16,550 nt of DNA from JBGPLH01 sp041486365 [NCBI: Thermodesulfobacteriota bacterium] (GTDB lineage: Bacteria > JAUYMQ01), in contig JBGPLH010000035.1 of the NCBI GenBank assembly GCA_041486365.1, positions 1 through 16,550 of the forward strand, given 5' to 3'. This document shows positions 7,454 to 14,467 of the stretch, in pieces (the first letter of the stretch is position 1; each line of letters begins with the position of its first letter). Both the position numbers and the translations under genes were made by a program. The notes beneath the pieces are model-generated. The model worked only from the letters and a program-made list of their open reading frames with translations. It was not told the DNA's origin and made no database searches.

Positions 7454-7460
7454 CTACGAC
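7432..7460 (+). promoter_or_regulatory. Candidate sigma-70-type promoter for leuS
   Basis: TTGAAA (7432-7437) is followed after 17 bases by TACGAC (7455-7460), and TG at 7452-7453 makes an extended -10. The -35 matches five of six consensus bases; the -10 is weaker. The predicted leader to the leuS start is about 160 bases and contains a GC-rich hairpin (7536-7541 with 7556-7561). No T-box motif is seen. Confidence 0.5.
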
Positions 7461-7628
7461 TCTGCCGTCACAATCCCCCGACAACCCTGGGTTTTCGCGC
7501 CATCGGCGGGCGTCATCGCGCCGCCCGTTCCGGGACCCCGGCGCGCCGCCCCCGCCCGGGGTTCGCCCGCGTCCATGCGCCGGGCGGGCGTGGCGGGCCG
7601 CGGCCGGCCATGGATGGATGGGAGAACG

Positions 7629-10115
7629 GTGGAAGAGCGCTACCAGCCCCGATCGATCGAAGCAAAATGGCAGCGCATCTGGGAAGAGCGCGGCCTCTTC
7701 GCGCCCCGTCCCGGCGGCGAGAAGTTCTACCTTCTCGAGATGTTTCCCTACCCCTCCGGGCGCATCCACATGGGGCACGTCCGCGTGTACGCCATCGGCG
7801 ACGCCATCGGCCGCTCGCTCTGCATGAAGGGGCGCCGGGTGCTTCACCCGATGGGCTGGGACGCCTTCGGGCTGCCCGCCGAGAACGCCGCGATCCAGCA
7901 CCGGACCCACCCGGCCCAATGGACCCGTGAGAACATCGCTTACATGCGCGGGCAGCTCCGACGCCTCGGGCTCTCCTACGACTGGTCCCGGGAGATCGCG
8001 ACCTGCGATCCCGCCTACTACAAGTGGGAGCAGTGGATCTTCCTGCGCAAGCTCGAGCGCGGTCTCGCCTACCGGTCCGACGCTTACGTGAACTGGTGCG
8101 AGCACTGCGAGACGGTGCTGGCCAACGAGCAGGTCGAAGGGGGGCTGTGCTGGCGCTGCGAGGGGCCGGTGGGACAGAAGCGGCTCTCCCAGTGGTTCCT
8201 CCGAATCACGGCCTATGCGGAGGAGCTGCTCGCCGGGTGCGATCACCTGCCGGGCTGGCCCGAGCGCGTGCTCACGATGCAGCGCAACTGGATCGGCAAG
8301 AGCACCGGCGCGGAGATCGACTTCAGGCTGGAGGGACGCGACGGCGCGATCCGGGTATTCACGACGCGGCAGGACACACTGTTCGGCGCGACGTTCATGA
8401 GCCTGGCGCCGGAGCACCCTCTCGCGGTGGAGCTCACGCGCGGCACCGCGTGCGAGGCGGAGGTGAAAGCCTTCATCGACCGCGTCGTGGTGCAGGACAA
8501 GTTCAGGCGAGGCGCGGAGGACTACGAGAAGGAAGGGATCTTCACGGGCGCGTACTGCCTGAACCCGATGACCGGCGGCCGCATGCCGATCTACGTCGCG
8601 AATTTCGTCCTCATGGACTACGGCACCGGCGCGGTCATGGCCGTGCCGGCCCACGATCAGCGCGACCTCGACTTCGCGCGCAAGTACGGTCTCCCGGTGA
8701 TCGTCGTCGTGCAGCCGGAGGGGGCGCGCCTCGATTCGCCCACGATGGCGGAGGCCTGGACCGGGCCCGGCGTCATGGTGAACTCGGGCCCCTACGACGG
8801 CATGACCAGCGAAGCGTTCAAGCGGGCGATCGTGGATGATCTCGAGCGGACGGGGCGCGGCAAGGCCAGCGTGAACTACCGCCTGAAGGACTGGGGCGTC
8901 TCCCGCCAGCGCTACTGGGGCGCGCCGATCCCCGTGATCCACTGCGGCCGCGACGGGATCGTGCCGGTCCCAGACGGCGATCTTCCCGTGCTGCTCCCCA
9001 CCGACGTGGCCCTCACCGGACACGGCGTCTCCCCGCTCGCCTCCCTCGAGTCCTTCGTCCACACCCGCTGCCCGAAGTGCGGCGGCGCGGCGCGGCGGGA
9101 AACTGACACGTTCGATACCTTCATGGAATCGAGCTGGTACTTCCTGCGCTACCTCGATCCGCACAACGACGGCGCTCCCTTCGACCGGGAGAAGGCCGAC
9201 GCCTGGATGCCGGTGGATCAGTACATCGGCGGCATCGAGCACGCGGTGCTCCACCTGCTGTACGCCCGGTTCTTCACCAAGGTGCTCCGCGATCTCGGGC
9301 TCTTGGGCGCGGGCGAGCCCTTCGGGAACCTCCTCACGCAGGGAATGGTCCGCAAGGAGAATCCGAAGACCGGCAAGATCGAGAAGATGTCGAAGTCCAA
9401 GGGGAACGTGGTCGATCCGGAGGAGCTCATCGAGCGCTACGGGGCGGACACGGCGCGCCTCTTCATCCTCTTCGCGGCGCCGCCGGAGAAGGACCTCGAG
9501 TGGAGCGACACGGCGGTGGAAGGGGCTTTCCGTTTTCTCTCGCGGGTCTGGCGCCTGGTGGCGCAGACGCGCGACGCGATCGCGGGGGTGGCGCCCACCC
9601 CCGCCGGATCGGCGCTCACGACGGCCCAGGCGGCGCTGCGCCGGCGCGTTCACCAGACGATCAAGCGGGTCTCCGACGATCTGGACGGCCGCTTCCATTT
9701 CAACACCGCCCTCTCCTCGATCATGGAGCTCACCAACGCACTCTACGCATACGAGGACGACGGCTCGCCCGCCTCGCGCGCGGTGCTCCGGGAGGCCATC
9801 GAGGCCCTGCTCGGGTGCCTCCACCCCTTCACGCCCCACGTGACGGAGGAGCTGTGGGAGGCGCTCGGCCACGACCGCACGCTCGTCGAGACGGCGTGGC
9901 CCGCGCCCGACCCGTCGGCGCTCGAGGCCGACGACATCACGATCGTCGTGCAGGTGAACGGACGCCTGCGGGACAACATCCGCGTGCCGCGGGATGCGAC
10001 GAAGGAGCAGGTCGTGGAGATCGCCCTCGCGAGCGAGAACGTCCGGCGGCACGCCGGCGGAGCGGTGAAGAAGGAGATCTACGTGCCGGGGAAGCTGCTC
10101 AACCTGGTCGTGTGA
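7629..10115 (+). CDS. leuS: Leucyl-tRNA synthetase
   Basis: Class I aminoacyl-tRNA synthetase that charges tRNA-Leu. The 828-residue product is full length. The HIGH motif is HMGH at residues 47-50 ([11 protein letters not shown]) and the KMSKS motif is at 586-590 ([17 protein letters not shown]). The zinc-binding insert has CEHC and CWRC. The CP1 editing domain has TTRQDT, where TTRPDT is usual, and [15 protein letters not shown], in which D346 corresponds to the E. coli editing residue D345. The C-terminal domain ends in [16 protein letters not shown] chose GTG 7629 because it gives the canonical N-terminus [14 protein letters not shown] and has GGGAG a few bases upstream. In-frame ATGs at 7614 and 7575 would add 5 or 18 residues with no clear ribosome-binding site. 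It leads the group leuS-lptE-holA. Confidence 0.98.
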   Translation: MEERYQPRSIEAKWQRIWEERGLFAPRPGGEKFYLLEMFPYPSGRIHMGHVRVYAIGDAIGRSLCMKGRRVLHPMGWDAFGLPAENAAIQHRTHPAQWTRENIAYMRGQLRRLGLSYDWSREIATCDPAYYKWEQWIFLRKLERGLAYRSDAYVNWCEHCETVLANEQVEGGLCWRCEGPVGQKRLSQWFLRITAYAEELLAGCDHLPGWPERVLTMQRNWIGKSTGAEIDFRLEGRDGAIRVFTTRQDTLFGATFMSLAPEHPLAVELTRGTACEAEVKAFIDRVVVQDKFRRGAEDYEKEGIFTGAYCLNPMTGGRMPIYVANFVLMDYGTGAVMAVPAHDQRDLDFARKYGLPVIVVVQPEGARLDSPTMAEAWTGPGVMVNSGPYDGMTSEAFKRAIVDDLERTGRGKASVNYRLKDWGVSRQRYWGAPIPVIHCGRDGIVPVPDGDLPVLLPTDVALTGHGVSPLASLESFVHTRCPKCGGAARRETDTFDTFMESSWYFLRYLDPHNDGAPFDREKADAWMPVDQYIGGIEHAVLHLLYARFFTKVLRDLGLLGAGEPFGNLLTQGMVRKENPKTGKIEKMSKSKGNVVDPEELIERYGADTARLFILFAAPPEKDLEWSDTAVEGAFRFLSRVWRLVAQTRDAIAGVAPTPAGSALTTAQAALRRRVHQTIKRVSDDLDGRFHFNTALSSIMELTNALYAYEDDGSPASRAVLREAIEALLGCLHPFTPHVTEELWEALGHDRTLVETAWPAPDPSALEADDITIVVQVNGRLRDNIRVPRDATKEQVVEIALASENVRRHAGGAVKKEIYVPGKLLNLVV

Positions 10116-10147
10116 GTCCGTCCCGGGGGTCCGTGGCGCGAATGAAT

Positions 10148-10163
10148 CGGGCGGACCCGCCCG
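10148..10163 (+). other. Small hairpin between leuS and lptE
   Basis: CGGGCG and CGCCCG form a 6-bp stem around a 4-base loop in the 97-bp gap after leuS. There is no T-run, so it is unlikely to terminate transcription. It may only reflect the high GC content. Confidence 0.3.
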
Positions 10164-10212
10164 GCAAGACCGGACGCGAACGAGGGTGTCACCCATGGGG
10201 AGGGAACGACGG

Positions 10213-10761
10213 ATGAGAACGGCATCTCCGGCAAGGCCCGTATCGGCGCGGATCGCGCCGTGGCTCGGGGCCGCGGCGATCCTTCTGGCGGCAGCCGGCT
10301 GCGGCTACCATTTCTCCCAGCGCACCGACGCGATCCCCGTCGAGCTGAAAACCGTGGCCATCCCGCTCTGGAAGAACGACACGGCCGAGCCGGGGATCGA
10401 GACGATCTTCACCAATGCGATGGTGAAGCAGTTCGCCAACCAGGGCTGGCTCGATCCGGTCTCCGTGAGCAAAGCGGACACCGTCCTGGAAGGGAAGATC
10501 GAGACCGTCGACGTGCAGCCGGTCTCCTTCTCGTCGGTGGCCATCGAGCTGGAGGACCGGGTGAGCGTGGTGGTGAGCGTGACGCTCCGGCGCAGGAGCG
10601 ACCAGTCCGTGCTCTGGTCGTCCAGCCGTGTCCTCGGCAGCGAGGTTTACGACTCCACGCCCGATTTCAACGTGAACCTCCGCAACCGGGAGCAGGCCCT
10701 CCGGAAGGTCGCCTCGGACATGGCCGCCTCGGTGCACGACCAGATCTTCCAGGTCTACTAG
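10213..10761 (+). CDS. lptE: LPS-assembly lipoprotein LptE
   Basis: LptE is the outer-membrane lipoprotein that plugs the LptD barrel and helps insert lipopolysaccharide into the outer leaflet. The 182-residue product has an N-terminal signal (basic start, then LGAAAILLAAAG) ending at the lipobox cysteine C30, followed by the family hallmark CGYHF. The -3 position of the lipobox is Ala rather than Leu, a tolerated variation. The mature part matches the family in style (KTVAIPLWKNDTAEPGIE, with a conserved late VASDMAASVHDQI). ATG 10213 is preferred because GGGGAGGGA lies eight bases upstream; a GTG at 10186 and an ATG at 10195 are in frame but the latter overlaps this ribosome-binding site. 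Sequence conservation in LptE is low, so the call rests on lipobox, CGYHF, size and the leuS-lptE-holA order. Confidence 0.85.
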   Translation: MRTASPARPVSARIAPWLGAAAILLAAAGCGYHFSQRTDAIPVELKTVAIPLWKNDTAEPGIETIFTNAMVKQFANQGWLDPVSVSKADTVLEGKIETVDVQPVSFSSVAIELEDRVSVVVSVTLRRRSDQSVLWSSSRVLGSEVYDSTPDFNVNLRNREQALRKVASDMAASVHDQIFQVY

Positions 10762-10766
10762 TCCGC

Positions 10767-10790
10767 GCGGTCCTCCGGCCGGGGGACCGC
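10767..10790 (+). other. Intercistronic hairpin between lptE and holA
   Basis: A 10-bp stem, GCGGTCCTCC against GGGGGACCGC, with one T-G wobble and a GGCC tetraloop. It starts five bases after the lptE stop and ends 18 bases before the holA TTG, just before the GGAG ribosome-binding site. No T-run follows. Its placement mirrors that of the hairpin at 6073-6094. Confidence 0.6.
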
Positions 10791-10808
10791 CGCGGCGGAG
10801 GCGAGGGC

Positions 10809-11996
10809 TTGAGACCATCCACCGGCGGGGGGAAAGACGGCGGAGGCGCCTCGAGCTTCGCTGCTCTCCGCCAGGCCCTCGCCTCCGGTCGTATCGCCCC
10901 GGTCTATTACCTCTACGGAGACGAACCGAGGCTCCGGGACGAAGCCCTCGCCGCCATTCGGGGCGCCCTCTTCGGCCGGGGAGGCGGCGCGGAGGCGTTC
11001 AACGTTGATCGGATCGACGCCGAGACCGTGGGCCCCGCCGAGGTCGTCGACGCCGCCAACCAGCTCCCCGTCCTCGCGCCCAGGCGTCTCGTCATCGTGC
11101 GCAGTGCCGAGCGTCTCCTCCGGGCCGACGCCGACGCGGGGCAGGAGGGCGCCTTCTCCCGCTACCTGAAGCAACCCTCCCCGCAAACCTGCCTCGTGCT
11201 CCTGGGTGAGAAGCCCGATGGGCGGCTTCGCCTCGCGAAGGAGATCGCCGCGGCGGGGGTGACCGTCGAGCTCGCCGTGCCGAAGGACCACGCGCTCGTC
11301 GCCTGGCTCCAGGAGGAAGCGGGCCGGCTCGAAAAGCGTCTGCATCCGGACGCGGCCGGCCTTCTCGTGGCCTTCTCGGGAAATGAGCTGACGGCCGCCT
11401 CGCAGGAGCTGGCGAAGCTCGCGGCCTTTGTCGGGGCCCGGAAGGAGATCCGGGTCGGCGATGTGGAGGAGGCGGTGAAGGATCGGGGGGCGGTGCAGAT
11501 CTGGGCCTTTCTCGACGCGCTGAAGGCACGGGACGCGGCGCGGGCGCTGGAGACCCTGGAGCGTTACCTCTCCGGCTTCCGTCGGCTCGACGACGCGCTC
11601 TTCCCGCTGCTCGGCATGCTGAGGGCGGAGCTGCGGATGCTGATCCAGGCGCGGGAGATGGAGGAGGAGAAGGGGCTCCAGGGCTCGGGGCTTGCGCTGG
11701 CGCTCTCGAAGGAATTCGGGATCAAACCTTTCCGCGCGGAGAAGGCGGTCGAGGGGGCCGCCCGCTTCTCGCGCCGGGAACTCGCATCCGCGCTGCGCCG
11801 GCTCCTCGGGATCGACCGGCGTCTCAAGTCCGGCGCCACCCCGCCGCGGCTCCTGCTCGACGCATGGGTGTGGCGGACCTGTGGAGCGGTCAGCGGGGCG
11901 GGCGGCGCGCAGCGCCGGGAGGCCGGGCCCCCCCCGGAACTGAGCCGCCCGGAAAGACCAGAGGCCGCACGCGGCGGCCCCTTCTTATCGCGGTGA
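10809..11996 (+). CDS. holA: DNA polymerase III delta subunit (clamp loader)
   Basis: HolA opens the beta sliding clamp within the clamp-loader complex at the replication fork. The product (395 residues) shows the family opening PVYYLYGDEPRLRDEALAAI near residues 30-50, then the inactive AAA+-like domain (NQLPVLAPRRLVIVRSAERLL, FSRYLKQPSPQTCLVLLGEKPDGRLRLAK in pieces), NELTAASQELAKLAAF, and the C-terminal helical domain (LSKEFGIKPFRAEKAVEGA). The start is TTG 10809 with GGAG eight bases upstream; the frame is open further left only as a shadow of lptE, and no ATG or GTG lies between the lptE stop and this codon. The last 35 or so residues are low-complexity and cross a C8 tract and a terminator-like hairpin, so the real end may be earlier, at TGA 11941-11943, if one C is surplus. 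Identity is fairly secure. Confidence 0.9.
   Translation: MRPSTGGGKDGGGASSFAALRQALASGRIAPVYYLYGDEPRLRDEALAAIRGALFGRGGGAEAFNVDRIDAETVGPAEVVDAANQLPVLAPRRLVIVRSAERLLRADADAGQEGAFSRYLKQPSPQTCLVLLGEKPDGRLRLAKEIAAAGVTVELAVPKDHALVAWLQEEAGRLEKRLHPDAAGLLVAFSGNELTAASQELAKLAAFVGARKEIRVGDVEEAVKDRGAVQIWAFLDALKARDAARALETLERYLSGFRRLDDALFPLLGMLRAELRMLIQAREMEEEKGLQGSGLALALSKEFGIKPFRAEKAVEGAARFSRRELASALRRLLGIDRRLKSGATPPRLLLDAWVWRTCGAVSGAGGAQRREAGPPPELSRPERPEAARGGPFLSR
11963..11988. terminator. Terminator-like hairpin at the holA/rpsT convergence
   Basis: GGCCGC (11963-11968) pairs with GCGGCC (11974-11979) around a 5-base loop, followed on the + strand by CCTTCTTATC. It sits between two converging genes and could serve both directions. 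As read, it lies within the last codons of holA. The T-tract is imperfect, so activity is uncertain. Confidence 0.5.
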
Positions 11997-12012
11997 ATGG
12001 TGGCAGGTCCTT

Positions 12013-12285
12013 TCAGCCCTTGGAGGCCTTCGGCCTGTTCAGCGCCTTCATAAGGCGCGACACCTTTCGGGCGACCCGCCGTCTGGAGACCACGCCCCGG
12101 GAGGCCGCCTTGTTCAGGGCCGCCTCGGCCTCGCGGGCCAGCGTGATCGCGTCCCCCGCGGCGCCCGTGACGGCGGTGCGCGCTCTCTTGAGCGCGGTCT
12201 TCATCGTGCTCTTGATCCGGACGTTCGCGGTGCGCCGCTTCTTGTTCTGCCGCGCGCGCTTTTCGGCGGATGCATGGTTTGCCAC
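12013..12285 (-). CDS. rpsT: 30S ribosomal protein S20
   Basis: S20 is a primary 16S rRNA-binding protein of the small subunit body. The 90-residue, Lys/Arg-rich, all-helical product matches the family from end to end: ANHASAEKRARQNKKRR at the start, then RIKSTMKTALKRA in the middle and KAASRGVVSRRRVARKVSRL near the end. Translation starts at GTG (complement of 12283-12285), with AGAGG about nine bases upstream on the minus strand. A non-AUG start is notable because E. coli rpsT also uses one (UUG), tied to autoregulation by S20. The gene is convergent to holA and divergent from murJ, and has its own candidate promoter at 12368-12396 and a small leader hairpin. Confidence 0.97.
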   Translation of the reverse strand: MANHASAEKRARQNKKRRTANVRIKSTMKTALKRARTAVTGAAGDAITLAREAEAALNKAASRGVVSRRRVARKVSRLMKALNRPKASKG

Positions 12286-12324
12286 GGATGGGGCCTCTCG
12301 TTCGGGAAGATGACGGGTCTCGGA

Positions 12325-12341
12325 TCGGACCGACTGTCCGA
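12325..12341 (-). other. Leader hairpin of rpsT
   Basis: TCGGAC and GTCCGA form a 6-bp stem with a 5-base loop inside the predicted rpsT 5' untranslated region, between the promoter and the ribosome-binding site. It may contribute to S20 feedback or mRNA stability; this is inference from position only. Confidence 0.4.
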
Positions 12342-12367
12342 CGCTCTTTCCGTCTCAGGGGCGCAGG

Positions 12368-12396
12368 AGTCTAGGCCATTTCCAAAGGAGGGTCAA
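12368..12396 (-). promoter_or_regulatory. Candidate sigma-70-type promoter for rpsT
   Basis: On the minus strand TTGACC (complement of 12391-12396) is followed after exactly 17 bases by TAGACT (complement of 12368-12373). This is the best-matching sigma-70 pair I find in the window: 5/6 and 4/6 consensus bases. Transcription would begin near 12361 and give a leader of about 75 bases. The -35 box abuts the murJ Shine-Dalgarno sequence (GGAGG, 12387-12391) on the opposite strand. Confidence 0.65.
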
Positions 12397-12404
12397 CCCG
12401 CCCC

Positions 12405-14036
12405 ATGGGATTCCCCACCGGAGGTGCCGTGCCGAGCCCGGGCAGGCGAGATCCGAGAGGCGGGATCGTCCGGTCCGCCTCCCTGATCAGCCTCGCCACG
12501 ATGGCCAGCCGGATCCTGGGCCTCGTCCGGGAACAGGTCGTCGCTTTTCTATTTGGCGCGGGCGTCGCCACCGACGCCTTCAACGTCGCCTTCCGGATCC
12601 CCAACCTCCTGCGCGATCTCTTCGCCGAAGGCGCCATGTCGGCCGCCTTCGTCCCCACCTTCACCGAGACGCTGACGAAGCGCGGGGAGGAGGAGGCCTG
12701 GCGACTCGCCAATCTCGTCATGAACGCGCTCCTCGTCATCGTGGGCGTGGTGGTCATCGCGGGGATGATCTGGTCCGACGCGATCGTGTCGCTGTACGCC
12801 CCGGGCTTCGCGAAGGTCGCGGGGAAGCTGGAGCTCACGATTCGCATGACGCGGATCATGATGCCCTTCCTCCTGCTCGTGGCGATCGCGTCCGCGGCGA
12901 TGGGGTGCCTGAACGCGCGCGGGCGGTTCTTCATTCCCGCACTGGCTCCCGCGATGTTCAACGTCGCCTCGATCGGGATCGGGGCCCTGATCTGGCTGCG
13001 GCCCCGGGGCTTCGGGCCCCAGCCCATCGTCTGGATGGCCATCGCCGCGGTGTTGGGCGGGGTAGGGCAGATCGTGATCCAATGGCCGATCCTCGCGAGG
13101 GAAGGATTTCGGTTCTCGCCGGTCCTGCGCCTGGGGGAGGTGTTCCGGGACCCGGGCGTCCGGCGGATCCTGCTCCTCATGTTCCCGGCGACGCTGGGCC
13201 TGGCAGCCACGCAGATCAACATCTTCGTGAACACCTATTTCGCCACGTCGATCCAGAGCGCGGTCTCCTGGCTCAACTACGCCTTCCGGCTCATGCAGCT
13301 CCCGATCGGGCTGTTCGGCGTGGCGATCGCCGCGGCCACCCTGCCGGCGATCTCCCGCCATGTCGCCCAGGGGGACCCGGTCCTGTTCGGGCGCACCCTC
13401 GGACGCTCCCTGCGGCTGGTCTTCGCGATCAACGTGCCCGCTGCCATCGGCCTGGCGGTGCTGCGCGTCCCCATCGTCCGGCTCATCTTCGAGCACGGTC
13501 GGTTTCACGCGGGCGATACCGCCGCCACGGCGGCGGCGCTGGCGTTCTACGCGATCGGGCTGTTCGCCTACTCCGGGCAGAAGGTGCTGGTGCCCGCCTT
13601 CTATGCCCTCAGGAAGACGCGGATCGCAGTAGCCATCTCGATCTCGAGCGTGGCGCTCAACATCGTCCTGAACCTCGCCCTGATCGGCCCGCTCGGCTAC
13701 CGCGGGCTAGCGCTCGCGACCTCGGTGACGAACCTGGCCAGCTTCCTCCTGCTCATCGCGTACATCCGGCGCGAGTCGGAGGATCTCGACCTTCCCGGCC
13801 TGGCCTGGACGCTGGCCAAGATCCTGATGGCGGGAGCCGCCATGGGGGCAGCGGCCGTGGCCGTCCAGGGGCTCCTCGAACAGGCCTTCGGCATCGGAGG
13901 CGCCCTCCGGCAGGCCGTGGTACTGGCGGTCTCCATTGGCACGGGGCTGGCGGTGCTCCTGGGTGTCTCCTGGGCGCTTCGCGTGGCGGAGGTCCGAGAG
14001 GCCGTCACGCGCGTGGTGGGCCGTCTGCGTCCCTGA
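12405..14036 (+). CDS. murJ: Lipid II flippase MurJ (MviN)
   Basis: Inner-membrane flippase that moves the peptidoglycan precursor lipid II to the periplasmic face. The 543-residue product has the MVIN-family N-terminus (ASRILGLVREQVVA, then ATDAFNVAFRIPNLLRDLFAEGAMS, then AAFVPTF) and alternating hydrophobic segments consistent with about 14 membrane helices. Arginines known to matter in E. coli MurJ have visible counterparts in GLVRE, NLLRD and AFRLMQLP (R295, equivalent to R270). The start is ATG 12405, with AAAGGAGG ending 13 bases upstream, a slightly long spacing. It is divergent from rpsT; no convincing promoter of its own is visible in the 119-bp gap. The C-terminus is complete, ending just before the AT-rich gap. 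Confidence 0.95.
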   Translation: MGFPTGGAVPSPGRRDPRGGIVRSASLISLATMASRILGLVREQVVAFLFGAGVATDAFNVAFRIPNLLRDLFAEGAMSAAFVPTFTETLTKRGEEEAWRLANLVMNALLVIVGVVVIAGMIWSDAIVSLYAPGFAKVAGKLELTIRMTRIMMPFLLLVAIASAAMGCLNARGRFFIPALAPAMFNVASIGIGALIWLRPRGFGPQPIVWMAIAAVLGGVGQIVIQWPILAREGFRFSPVLRLGEVFRDPGVRRILLLMFPATLGLAATQINIFVNTYFATSIQSAVSWLNYAFRLMQLPIGLFGVAIAAATLPAISRHVAQGDPVLFGRTLGRSLRLVFAINVPAAIGLAVLRVPIVRLIFEHGRFHAGDTAATAAALAFYAIGLFAYSGQKVLVPAFYALRKTRIAVAISISSVALNIVLNLALIGPLGYRGLALATSVTNLASFLLLIAYIRRESEDLDLPGLAWTLAKILMAGAAMGAAAVAVQGLLEQAFGIGGALRQAVVLAVSIGTGLAVLLGVSWALRVAEVREAVTRVVGRLRP

Positions 14037-14112
14037 CCGCCACGGAGTGGGCCCTCATCCGTCACTCTCTTTCCGCCAATCCTGCAAACGCCGTTACGGA
14101 GTTCTGAAAATA

Positions 14113-14136
14113 TTCAGTAACTTACTGAAATATAAT
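14113..14136 (+). promoter_or_regulatory. 17-bp palindrome abutting a perfect -10 hexamer
   Basis: TTCAGTAACTTACTGAA (14113-14129) is a perfect palindrome with 8-base arms around one central C. It is followed after one base by TATAAT (14131-14136). A third copy of the arm core, CTGAA, lies at 14104-14108 in inverted orientation. No good -35 box sits at the right distance; the palindrome takes up the spacer. This layout suggests a regulator-controlled promoter reading right, with a leader of more than 300 bases before the TPR gene. Confidence 0.45.
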
Positions 14137-14204
14137 AGCTTTATAAGTGCCTATTTCGTGTGCAATTTGCATGGCGTGCCGATCCAAAGGGCCTTGTCTG
14201 AATT

Positions 14205-14250
14205 GCTTCCACAGGGTCTTCCACAAGTTGCCCACAGAAGGTGTGGAAAT
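14205..14250. other. Cluster of four degenerate DnaA-box-like sequences
   Basis: GCTTCCACA (14205-14213), TCTTCCACA (14217-14225) and TTGCCCACA (14228-14236) on the + strand, and ATTTCCACA as the complement of 14242-14250. Compared with TTATCCACA they differ at three, two, two and two positions; three keep the core TCCACA. They lie beside the AT-rich island. Binding by DnaA is a hypothesis only. Confidence 0.35.
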
Positions 14251-14380
14251 CTCTGATTGAACCATCTTCAAGAAGCGACCCCGCCAACCCTCAGAATCGT
14301 AGGTGCTGGCCGTCCCTTCGTCCGAAACCTCTGACCGACCCTTTCCCTCAAGCCTCTGAAATGACAGGCCGATAGGAAAT

Positions 14381-14404
14381 CGGGAGGGTTTTTCGACCCT
14401 TCCG
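14381..14404 (+). other. Hairpin upstream of the TPR gene
   Basis: CGGGAGGGT pairs with ACCCTTCCG (9 bp including one G-T wobble) around the loop TTTTCG. No T-run follows. It could be a leader structure of the TPR gene transcript or a weak transcription pause site. Confidence 0.4.
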
Positions 14405-14467
14405 GCCCGCTCTTCGTTGGGGGAGAGCGCGAGCCCCGATGCTTCTCATTCACGAGGCGGCTCCTTC

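Larger units (their letters stand above)
14037..14467. other. Intergenic region with AT-rich island, about 430 bp
   Basis: No coding sequence is supported here. From about 14101 to 14175 the base composition drops abruptly from the very high GC of the neighbours to clearly AT-rich. That island holds a palindrome and a perfect TATAAT; 14161-14171 is a smaller palindrome (TGCAA, T, TTGCA). Next comes a cluster of TCCACA/CCCACA motifs (14205-14250). From about 14265 the composition returns toward normal, and a hairpin lies at 14381-14404. It probably contains the regulatory region of the TPR gene; an origin-like or protein-binding function is possible. Confidence 0.6.

Noticed and set aside
7467-7628. 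T-box or leucine leader peptide upstream of leuS
   Set aside because: No T-box sequence of the GGGTGGNACCGCG type is present, and no small frame with a convincing start, ribosome-binding site and run of leucine codons is seen.
6465-10196. Open reading frame of 1243 codons on the minus strand
   Set aside because: It runs antisense through the GAF, cheY-like and leuS genes, all with clear conserved motifs. Its product is His/Arg/Pro-rich with no recognisable domain, as expected from a GC-rich third-position shadow.
10260-10808. N-terminal extension of holA through lptE
   Set aside because: The frame is open but translates to Arg/Gly-rich shadow of lptE; family similarity starts only after 10809, where a TTG with a ribosome-binding site lies.
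14042-14062. Possible terminator after murJ (ACGGA with TCCGT)
   Set aside because: Only a 5-bp outer stem with a poorly paired interior and no continuous T-run.
13936-14256. Open frame running from murJ into the AT-rich gap
   Set aside because: Most of it is a shadow of murJ; the remainder has no ribosome-binding site or recognisable sequence.
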